In this document: piece by piece, positions 1 to 5,049 of the stretch
How positions within the stretch are numbered: the stretch's first letter is position 1
Layout: each line of letters starts with the position of its first letter
From: Phycisphaerae bacterium
Lineage (GTDB): Bacteria > Planctomycetota > Phycisphaerae > Phycisphaerales > SM1A02
Direction: 5' to 3'
DNA length: 7,210 bases
Assembly (NCBI GenBank): GCA_002862325.1
Contig: PKCT01000114.1
Location: forward strand, 1-7,210
Program-made: the position numbers and the translations under genes
The notes under the pieces: model-generated
What the model was told of the DNA's origin: nothing
The model's input: only the letters and a program-made list of their open reading frames with translations
Databases searched by the model: none

Positions 1-1
1 C

Positions 2-73
2 GCCACCGTAGCTCAGTGGTAGAGCACACCCTTGGTAAGGGTGAGGTCACGGGTTCAAGTCCCGTCGGTGGCT
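2..73 (+). tRNA. tRNA-Thr (anticodon GGT)
   Basis: A complete cloverleaf is visible. The acceptor stem GCCACCG (2-8) pairs with CGGTGGC (66-72), with discriminator T73. The D arm starts at GCTC (11-14). The anticodon stem CACCC (27-31) pairs with GGGTG (39-43) around loop TTGGTAA, giving anticodon GGT at 34-36, which reads threonine ACC/ACU codons. The T arm ACGGG/CCCGT (49-53/61-65) encloses TTCAAGT. The 3' CCA is not encoded, so it must be added by the CCA-adding enzyme. A threonine tRNA just upstream of tuf is a known bacterial arrangement (thrT-tufB in E. coli), which suggests co-transcription and processing from the tuf message. Confidence 0.97.
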
Positions 74-74
74 T

Positions 75-97
75 GCGGGTCTCGAGGGGAGATCCGC
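75..97 (+). other. Stem-loop directly after tRNA-Thr
   Basis: GCGGGTCTC (75-83) pairs with GAGATCCGC (89-97) around a five-base GAGGG loop, giving nine pairs of which one is G-U. It starts two bases after the tRNA discriminator base and has no following T-run, so it is not a standard terminator. Plausible roles are a tRNA 3'-processing signal or a barrier that protects the tuf message end after tRNA excision (inference). I see no other convincing element in the remaining tuf leader, about 130 bases long. Confidence 0.45.
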
Positions 98-231
98 TCA
101 TTCGCCTGTGACTGTCCGAAGTTGGATGGGCAGGCAAACGGGACACCGGTCCTATCCAGACCACGTCCCGCTTCGTTGCATCGCCGATCGGTCACCTGAC
201 GCCGACGGCGGGAACTCGGAGAAGCCCGCAG

Positions 232-1443
232 ATGGCTAAGGAAGTCTTCCAAAGGACGAAGCCGCACGTCAACGTCGGTACCATTGGCCACGTTGACCAC
301 GGCAAGACCACACTCACCGCCGCGATCACCACGGTGCAGGGCGAGAAGGGTCTCGCAAAGCAGATCGCCTACGACGAGGTCGCCAAGGCCTCGGAGTCGG
401 AAGGTCGTCGCGACCCGACCAAGATCCTCACGATCGCCACCAGCCACGTCGAGTACGAGTCGCCCAACCGGCACTACGCTCACGTCGACTGCCCTGGACA
501 CGCCGATTACGTGAAGAACATGATCACTGGTGCCGCCCAGATGGACGGCGCCATCCTGGTCTGTTCCGCATCCGACGGTCCCATGCCGCAGACGCGTGAG
601 CACATCCTCCTGGCTCGCCAGGTCGGTGTGCCCAAGATTGTGGTGTTCCTCAACAAGTGCGATCTCGTCGACGACGAGGAGCTGCTCGAGCTCATCGAAC
701 TCGAGGTCCGTGAACTCCTCAACAAGTACGACTTTCCCGGTGACGACACCCCGGTCATCCGCGGTGCCGCCTTCCCGGCCCTTCAGAACCCCACCGACGA
801 CGCCGCCAACGCGTGCATCGGCGAGCTTCTCGAAGCGCTCGACACCTACATCGAGGAGCCCGAGCGGGAAACCGACAAGCCGTTCCTCATGTCGATCGAA
901 GACGTGTTCTCGATCAAGGGTCGAGGCACCGTCGCCACCGGTCGTATCGAGCGTGGCGTGGTCAAGGTCGGTGACGAAGCCGAGATCGTCGGTCTGGGTG
1001 CCGTCGACATGAAGACCACCATCACGGGCGTCGAGATGTTCCAGAAGACCCTCGATGAAGGTCAGGCCGGCGACAACGTCGGTTGCCTCCTTCGTGGCGT
1101 CGAAAAGGAAGAGATCCAGCGTGGCCAGGTGCTCTGCAAGCCCGGAAGCATCAAGCCGCACATGAAGTTCCAGGGTCAGGTCTATGTGTTGACCAAGGAA
1201 GAAGGCGGGCGTCACACGCCGTTCTTCTCCGGCTACAAGCCCCAGTTCTACTTCCGAACCACCGACATCACCGGCAAGCTCACCCTTCTGGGTGGCGCCG
1301 AGATGTGCATGCCCGGCGACAACGTCGAGCTCGAAGTCGACCTCGAAGGCAAGGGTGTGGCCATGGAAGAGGGCGTTCGGTTCGCGGTCCGCGAAGGCGG
1401 TCGTACCGTGGGCTCCGGCGTGGTCACCAAGATCATCGAGTAG
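232..1443 (+). CDS. tuf: Elongation factor Tu (EF-Tu)
   Basis: This is the translational GTPase that delivers aminoacyl-tRNA to the ribosomal A site. At 403 residues it is slightly longer than the roughly 394 of E. coli. The GTPase domain (about 1-210) shows G1 GHVDHGKT (19-26), G3 DCPGH (86-90) with the catalytic histidine at 90, and G4 NKCD (141-144). Domains 2 and 3 follow (about 215-403), ending in the conserved REGGRTVGSGVV region. Switch I is unusual: the usual RGITI reads KILTI (64-68), keeping the invariant Thr67, and the G1-G3 distance is five residues longer than in E. coli. The G5 motif reads AAF (179-181) instead of SAL. The ATG at 232 is preceded by GGAG (218-221) and begins the canonical MAKEVFQRTKPHVNVGTIGH N-terminus. 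It probably shares a transcript with tRNA-Thr upstream and rpmG downstream. Confidence 0.98.
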   Translation: MAKEVFQRTKPHVNVGTIGHVDHGKTTLTAAITTVQGEKGLAKQIAYDEVAKASESEGRRDPTKILTIATSHVEYESPNRHYAHVDCPGHADYVKNMITGAAQMDGAILVCSASDGPMPQTREHILLARQVGVPKIVVFLNKCDLVDDEELLELIELEVRELLNKYDFPGDDTPVIRGAAFPALQNPTDDAANACIGELLEALDTYIEEPERETDKPFLMSIEDVFSIKGRGTVATGRIERGVVKVGDEAEIVGLGAVDMKTTITGVEMFQKTLDEGQAGDNVGCLLRGVEKEEIQRGQVLCKPGSIKPHMKFQGQVYVLTKEEGGRHTPFFSGYKPQFYFRTTDITGKLTLLGGAEMCMPGDNVELEVDLEGKGVAMEEGVRFAVREGGRTVGSGVVTKIIE

Positions 1444-1464
1444 TCGGAAACATCGGTCGAATAC

Positions 1465-1502
1465 GGTCGTCGGGTCTCGTCCCAAGGTGGGACCCGACGA
1501 CC
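1465..1502 (+). other. Long stem-loop in the tuf-rpmG gap
   Basis: GGTCGTCGGGTC (1465-1476) is perfectly complementary to GACCCGACGACC (1491-1502), giving 12 G/C-rich pairs around a 14-base loop. An alternative fold adds an inner GTCCC/GGGAC helix. No T-run follows, so a simple intrinsic terminator is unlikely. A smaller TCGAGG/CCTCGA hairpin (1514-1531) lies between it and the rpmG ribosome binding site. The position just after tuf fits an mRNA 3'-end stabiliser, a processing site or a partial attenuator that lets tuf be expressed above rpmG-secE-nusG (inference). Confidence 0.6.
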
Positions 1503-1545
1503 AGACCGACCGCTCGAGGCGCTTTCCTCGAAAGGACGCAGCGAC

Positions 1546-1722
1546 ATGGCCAAGAAGCTCGATCGCGAATACGTGTGGTTGGTGTGCACCGAGACCGGTG
1601 ACATGAACTACCGCACCAACATCCGCGTCAAGGGTGGTATCGACGAGAAGGTCAAGGAGGGCTTCATGAAGTACTCCCCCTCTCTTCGGAAGCACACGCT
1701 GCACAAGATCAAGCGGAAGTGA
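1546..1722 (+). CDS. rpmG: 50S ribosomal protein L33 (bL33), 58 aa
   Basis: This is a small basic protein of the large ribosomal subunit. The 58-residue product begins MAKKLDREYVWLVCTETGD, contains the family's NYRT strand segment (21-24), and ends with KYSPSLRKHTLHKIKRK, very close to the L33 C-terminal consensus KYcPxLRKHTxHkE. Zinc-binding L33 proteins carry two CxxC pairs. Here only Cys14 remains: the partner position is Thr and the 'KYCP' cysteine is Ser (KYSP), so zinc binding is very probably lost, as in other C-minus L33 forms. The ATG has a good Shine-Dalgarno sequence, AAAGGA, nine to ten bases upstream. Linkage to tuf, tRNA-Trp, secE and nusG is the standard rpmG neighbourhood and supports the call. 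Confidence 0.95.
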   Translation: MAKKLDREYVWLVCTETGDMNYRTNIRVKGGIDEKVKEGFMKYSPSLRKHTLHKIKRK

Positions 1723-1725
1723 CGT

Positions 1726-1752
1726 CGAGAGATCGCCTTTGCGATCGACTCG
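1726..1752 (+). other. Stem-loop between rpmG and tRNA-Trp
   Basis: GATCGC (1731-1736) and GCGATC (1741-1746) form a perfect six-pair stem with a CTTT loop. It is extended by CGAG (1726-1729) with CTCG (1749-1752) across a small internal loop. It begins four bases after the rpmG stop and lies 15 bases before tRNA-Trp. A role in separating the tRNA precursor from the rpmG message is plausible (inference). There is no T-run. Confidence 0.45.
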
Positions 1753-1767
1753 TGGCACTCTCCTCGA

Positions 1768-1840
<73 letters not shown>

Positions 1841-1886
1841 TTCCGTCGGCCGGTGAACGTCGGTCGGCCCCGAAGTTGGAAACGAT

Positions 1887-2303
1887 ATGTCCACCGCGAT
1901 CTACAAGAAGGGCCAGGGCTACTGGACGCGTCAGATGTCCACCATCGCAGGTGCGGTGCTGACACTGCTGGGAGCCGTCTGGATCAAGGATCTCTTCAAC
2001 GACACGGAGTGGTTCGGCCTTGCACCCATCTGGTGGCAGGCGATCGGCGGAGTCGCCTGGTGTGCGATCCTTGGGGGACTTCTCTACGCGTACGTGTGGG
2101 TCCGACCGAGGTCGGTGGACTTTCTCGTGGCGACCGAGGCGGAGATGAAGAAGGTCAACTGGTCGACGCGGCGGGAGATCACAGGATCGACGATCGTCGT
2201 CATCCTTCTCGCGGCGGGAATCGCCGGCTTCTGCAAGGTCTTCGACCTCCTCTTCTACTGGATCTTCAGCTCGATCCATGTGCTCGACGCTCCCCCGACC
2301 TGA
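1887..2303 (+). CDS. secE: Preprotein translocase subunit SecE, three-helix form
   Basis: This is the essential small subunit of the SecYEG channel in the inner membrane, clamping SecY. The product is 138 residues. The C-terminal part is the diagnostic SecE core: an amphipathic segment VDFLVATEAEMKKVNWST (about 77-94), containing the conserved E-x-x-K-V-x-W-x-T/S pattern, followed by a transmembrane helix (about 100-128). Two further hydrophobic helices (about 18-34 and 50-72) precede it. This resembles the three-helix SecE of E. coli (127 residues) rather than the roughly 60-residue single-helix SecE of most bacteria. The ATG at 1887 has only a weak GGA upstream (within GTTGGAAACGAT). It lies 46 bases after tRNA-Trp and 72 bases before nusG, in the conserved secE-nusG order. 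Confidence 0.94.
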   Translation: MSTAIYKKGQGYWTRQMSTIAGAVLTLLGAVWIKDLFNDTEWFGLAPIWWQAIGGVAWCAILGGLLYAYVWVRPRSVDFLVATEAEMKKVNWSTRREITGSTIVVILLAAGIAGFCKVFDLLFYWIFSSIHVLDAPPT

Positions 2304-2316
2304 TGCCGCTCGAGCG

Positions 2317-2339
2317 TCGCCCGCGACCTCGCGAGGCGA
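2317..2339 (+). other. Stem-loop in the secE-nusG gap
   Basis: TCGCCCGCG (2317-2325) pairs with CGCG-A-GGCGA (2330-2339), giving nine pairs with one bulged A and an ACCT tetraloop. It begins 13 bases after the secE stop and lies about 25 bases before the nusG ribosome binding site. There is no T-run. It could tune mRNA stability or nusG expression (inference); GC-rich sequence also forms such hairpins by chance. Confidence 0.35.
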
Positions 2340-2375
2340 TCCCGACGAACGGCGAACCCACGACGAGGTGATGAC

Positions 2376-3227
2376 ATGACGATCTCCGACGAACACCAGC
2401 CTGAACAGCCCGAGACCGAGGGCACCACGCCCGAGGCTCCGGTTGAGTCGGTCGACTCGGTTGATCCGACGGAGGCCGATCCGACGACCGAAGCGACACC
2501 GAAGAAGCGTCTCGCTTCGGGCCGGGAAGCCGCGACGCGAGCCGCCGCCGGCCAAAGCCTCGGCGATGTCGGCGGTGTGGCGACTCACCGAATCGTCAGC
2601 GATGCACCGACCAAGTCCGGCGGAGAGGCTGAGAATCAGTTCGATCCCGCTGCGGACATGCCGATGTACCGACCAGGCTTCGACTGGTTCGTGCTTCGAG
2701 TCGCGAGCAACAAGGAATCCGGCGTTCGAGAGACCCTGCTCCGGAAGGTCCAGATCGAAGGCATGGAGCACCTGGTCGGTCGAATCATGGTTCCCACGGA
2801 GAAGACGCAGTCCATTAAGGGCGGTGCTCGTCGTGTGACCGAAACGAAGCTCTATCCCGGCTACGTTTTCGTGGAGATGTCTCTCGAATCCGACGGACGG
2901 ATTCCCCAGGACGTCTTCTTCCTCATCAAGGAGACCACGGGGGTCGGCGATTTCGTCGGTACGGCCGGCCGGCCGACGCCGATGGCGCCGCACGAGGTCG
3001 AGAAGATGCTCTTCGACTCGCGGAAGCCGGATGAGGCCCCGCAGGTCAAGATGGAGTTCGAGAGCGGAGACGCGGTCACGATCAAGGAAGGTCCCTTCGA
3101 GAACTACGAAGGCACCGTGGACGAAGTCCTTCCCGAAAAGGGTCTTGTGCGTGTGCTGGTCACCATCTTTGGGCGACAGGCTCCGGTGGAACTCGAGTAC
3201 TGGCAGATCTCGAAGGCCGAAGAATAG
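2376..3227 (+). CDS. nusG: Transcription elongation/termination factor NusG with long N-terminal extension
   Basis: NusG binds RNA polymerase to suppress pausing and couples it to Rho or to ribosomal protein S10. The product is 283 residues, against about 180 for typical NusG. Residues about 103-215 are the NGN domain: it opens DWFVLRVASNKESGVRETL, and its conserved KLYPGYVFVEM strand is at 158-168. Residues about 229-278 are the KOW domain (SGDAVTIKEGPFENYEGTV and so on). The first 95 or so residues are an unusual extension: acidic and rich in E/T/P/D up to about 40, then a basic and alanine-rich stretch (KKRLASGREAATRAAAGQ, 43-60), probably disordered. The ATG at 2376 has a good GAGGTG site (2365-2370); the ATG at 2371 is followed at once by a stop. 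Nothing in the sequence says the extension is non-coding, because the ribosome binding site sits before it. Confidence 0.96.
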   Translation: MTISDEHQPEQPETEGTTPEAPVESVDSVDPTEADPTTEATPKKRLASGREAATRAAAGQSLGDVGGVATHRIVSDAPTKSGGEAENQFDPAADMPMYRPGFDWFVLRVASNKESGVRETLLRKVQIEGMEHLVGRIMVPTEKTQSIKGGARRVTETKLYPGYVFVEMSLESDGRIPQDVFFLIKETTGVGDFVGTAGRPTPMAPHEVEKMLFDSRKPDEAPQVKMEFESGDAVTIKEGPFENYEGTVDEVLPEKGLVRVLVTIFGRQAPVELEYWQISKAEE

Positions 3228-3303
3228 AGTCGGAGGATGCGCCGCCGCTGTGCCGCCCTCGGGTTGGTAGACGGTATGGCGATCTCCGCCCTGAAATGGC
3301 GTC

Positions 3304-3322
3304 TCGACCCCATCCCGGTCGA
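3304..3322 (+). repeat. Short inverted repeat upstream of the lipoprotein gene
   Basis: TCGACC (3304-3309) and GGTCGA (3317-3322) form a six-base inverted repeat with a seven-base spacer, in the 129-base gap between nusG and the lipoprotein gene. It lies about 24 bases before that gene's GGAG site. It could be an operator or an RNA hairpin. No convincing -35/-10 pair is visible, although GATACT at 3321-3326 weakly resembles a -10 box. I see no terminator in this gap, so read-through from nusG is possible. Confidence 0.25.
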
Positions 3323-3356
3323 TACTCAAACTACGCCCTGATATCGGAGCAAGCTC

Positions 3357-3980
3357 ATGTTGAACATCGAGTACCTCGGACGTGTGTGCGTTTCCCTGTT
3401 GGCGATGGTCGTGTTTGTCGGGGGTTGTACTCCGTACGCGACCTACCCTCCGGTCGGTAAGGGCGAAGTCGCCGTTCCCTGGATGCATCCGATTCCCGAT
3501 GTCATGGGCAAGGCCCTTGGGGAGACCTATGAGCGAACCTCCGATGCGTTCGTGTCCGAGGCCGATGCGGTGGACCTGGTCTACGGACTACCCGCGGGCA
3601 TCACAAGCGGCGTTTGGACTCGAGTCGGCATCGATACCGGAGTGCCCAACGCTCGCATGTTGACGGCAGAGGACGTGACCGAGGGGACTCCGGCATGGCT
3701 GGTCGAGCAGGTTCGGATTCGGAACAAGCGAGCGGAGGTCGACGTCATCTACCCCACTCCGGGGGAATCGCACATGCGGGCCACCGTGATCTTCGAGGCC
3801 CAGCCCTTCGGTGCCTACAAGATGACCCACTTCCAACGTTGGCAGTCGCGGGTCGATGATCCGGTGTATTCGCTCCCCGTCGATCTGCCGACCGAGGCGA
3901 AGCCCGAGGTCGGGACGCCCGAGTCCGCGGATGCCGCCGCGGAGGGTGCCGTCGTCGACGCCGATGCCGACAAGCAGTAG
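3357..3980 (+). CDS. Putative lipoprotein of unknown function, 207 aa
   Basis: I do not recognise the family. The N-terminus is a lipoprotein signal peptide: an arginine at 9, a hydrophobic stretch (about 10-21) and the lipobox VGGC with Cys24. The residue after the cysteine is Thr rather than Asp, so outer-membrane sorting is more likely than inner-membrane retention (inference from the E. coli rule). The body (about 40-180) is a mixed alpha/beta region containing VDVIYPTPGESHMRATVIFEAQ... and FQRWQSR, which read like alternating strands. The C-terminal 30 residues are an acidic, alanine-rich, low-complexity tail ending DADADKQ. The ATG follows GGAG (3346-3349) at seven-base spacing. It lies between nusG and ubiX, where ribosomal protein genes (rplK, rplA) would be expected. 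Base composition resembles its neighbours and nothing suggests recent transfer. Confidence 0.82.
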   Translation: MLNIEYLGRVCVSLLAMVVFVGGCTPYATYPPVGKGEVAVPWMHPIPDVMGKALGETYERTSDAFVSEADAVDLVYGLPAGITSGVWTRVGIDTGVPNARMLTAEDVTEGTPAWLVEQVRIRNKRAEVDVIYPTPGESHMRATVIFEAQPFGAYKMTHFQRWQSRVDDPVYSLPVDLPTEAKPEVGTPESADAAAEGAVVDADADKQ

Positions 3981-4051
3981 TCCTCAGCATCCGGGTGGCG
4001 GTCGGCGTCGAAATCGATCGAGAATCGGGTCTTCCGTCACCGGAGCACAAC

Positions 4052-4666
4052 ATGGCAGAGTCGTCTCATCCCAACCAACGGCGCATCGTCGTCGGTATCA
4101 CCGGAGCCAGCGGTGCGGCATACGCCGTGCGAGTGGTCGAGCTGCTGGCCGCCGCCGATGTCGAGGTGCATCTCGCGTGCAGCGATTTGGGCAAAAGGCT
4201 GCTGATCGAGGAGCTCGGGATCAAGAGGCTCGATCCCGAGCGGTTGACCGGCGGATATCCGCACCGACTCGTGATCCACCCCGGCAACGACGTGGGTGCA
4301 GCGTGTGCGAGCGGTTCATTCCAGCACGACGGCATGGTCATCGTCCCGTGTTCGAGTAACACGCTGTCGAAGATCGCCCACGGTCTGAGCGACAATCTGG
4401 TCCAGCGGGCAGCGCAGGTGACGTTGAAGGAGCGACGCCCACTGGTGATCGCCCATCGGGAGAGTCCCATCGGCTTGATCGAGATCGATTCGATGCGACG
4501 TGTCGTCGAGGCTGGTGGCATCGTGGCACCGCTTTCACCGGGCTTTTACCTCGAACCGACGACCATCGACGATCTCGTCGACTTCATGGCCGGGCGTCTT
4601 CTCGACGTCCTCCGGATTCCACACACTCTGGATATCCGTTGGGACGAGCACCTCGAGAATCGTTGA
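4052..4666 (+). CDS. ubiX: Flavin prenyltransferase UbiX/Pad1
   Basis: UbiX joins dimethylallyl phosphate to FMN to make prenylated FMN, the cofactor of UbiD-type decarboxylases in ubiquinone or menaquinone synthesis and aromatic-acid metabolism. The 204-residue protein has the usual family length. It shows the FMN-binding start GITGASGAAYAVRVVELL (15-32), PCSSNTLSKIAHGLSDNL (99-116), and the active-site stretch LKERRPLVIAHRESP (125-139), with the family's lysine, arginine and glutamate. SPGFY (162-166) supplies the conserved tyrosine, and LVDFMAGRLLDVL (175-187) matches the C-terminal consensus. I chose ATG 4052 because CGGAG (4041-4045) precedes it at six bases. An in-frame GTG at 3995 would add 19 residues with no family similarity. 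It starts 71 bases after the lipoprotein gene, and no ubiD lies in the window. Confidence 0.95.
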   Translation: MAESSHPNQRRIVVGITGASGAAYAVRVVELLAAADVEVHLACSDLGKRLLIEELGIKRLDPERLTGGYPHRLVIHPGNDVGAACASGSFQHDGMVIVPCSSNTLSKIAHGLSDNLVQRAAQVTLKERRPLVIAHRESPIGLIEIDSMRRVVEAGGIVAPLSPGFYLEPTTIDDLVDFMAGRLLDVLRIPHTLDIRWDEHLENR

Positions 4667-4725
4667 GGACGCTCTCGGCGCAGAAATATTGGAATTCGGC
4701 GCTTCGGTCTTGATCGCGGCTTGTT

Positions 4726-4755
4726 TTGTGGCACCTTGATGATGTTCTGGCTAAT
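4726..4755 (+). promoter_or_regulatory. Weak candidate promoter after ubiX
   Basis: TTGTGG (4726-4731) and GCTAAT (4750-4755) lie 18 bases apart and match the sigma-70 -35 and -10 boxes at three and four of six positions. Transcription would start near 4762, at the beginning of the hairpin-rich stretch. The match is poor enough to arise by chance, and it is listed only because of the RNA-like region downstream. Confidence 0.2.
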
Positions 4756-4760
4756 CCGGT

Positions 4761-4976
4761 GGTCTTCGAGACCCTGGCCCAGGACGTCGTAGGGAAGAGG
4801 TTCTACGGCAAAATCCGCGTCATAACCTCGTGATCGATCGCGAGCTGTTCTTGTCGTTTGCGGATCGTCCGCCTGCAGAGTGCGGGCTCTCCCAGACGGC
4901 ACGACGAGAGGGGGGAAGCGAAATTCCCTCTGCCCCGACCGCCCTGCTCAGTTTCTGAGCTGGGCGGTCTCTTTTT
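4761..4976 (+). ncRNA. Candidate structured RNA or long structured 3' UTR of ubiX
   Basis: The 270 bases between the ubiX stop and the terminator have no credible gene on either strand. From 4761 on, local hairpins follow one another: GGTCT/AGACC (4761-4773), GTCGTAG/CTACGGC with a GGAAGAGGTT loop (4786-4809), CTCGTGA/TCGCGAG with a TCGA tetraloop (4827-4844), GCGGA/TCCGC (4860-4872), GGGGGAA/TTCCCTC with a GCGAAA loop (4911-4930), then the terminator. About 215 bases from a possible start to the terminator would be a normal bacterial small-RNA size. I could not match it to 6S RNA, tmRNA, SRP RNA, RNase P RNA or any riboswitch. It may equally be just the 3' UTR of ubiX. I see nothing notable at 4667-4725. 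Confidence 0.35.
4937..4976 (+). terminator. Strong intrinsic terminator
   Basis: GACCGCCC (4937-4944) pairs with GGGCGGTC (4962-4969). Inside, GCTCAG (4946-4951) pairs with CTGAGC (4955-4960) around a TTT loop, and the two helices are separated by a single T-T mismatch. That makes 14 pairs in total, followed directly by TCTTTTT (4970-4976). The T-run lies only on the 3' side of the + strand, so it ends rightward transcripts: the lipoprotein-ubiX message and any RNA from the preceding stretch. The convergent esterase gene ends 74 bases further on. Confidence 0.93.
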
Positions 4977-5049
4977 AGGTCTTGGGCGTGGCTCCACCAC
5001 AGAGACTCGTGGGAAGTCCGTGTCGTCCAGCCCCGGGGCTTCGTGATCA

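Noticed and set aside
3995..4051. Upstream GTG start for ubiX
   Set aside because: It would add 19 residues not matching the family. ATG 4052 has a better ribosome binding site (CGGAG) and gives the typical length.
4729..4745. Sigma-54-like TGGCAC box after ubiX
   Set aside because: The -24 element is present, but the required GC at the -12 position is missing at the correct spacing.
5029..5040. Palindrome AGCCCCGGGGCT just after the esterase stop
   Set aside because: It is too short to form a stable hairpin with a normal loop and lacks a T-run, so I do not call it a terminator for the minus-strand gene.
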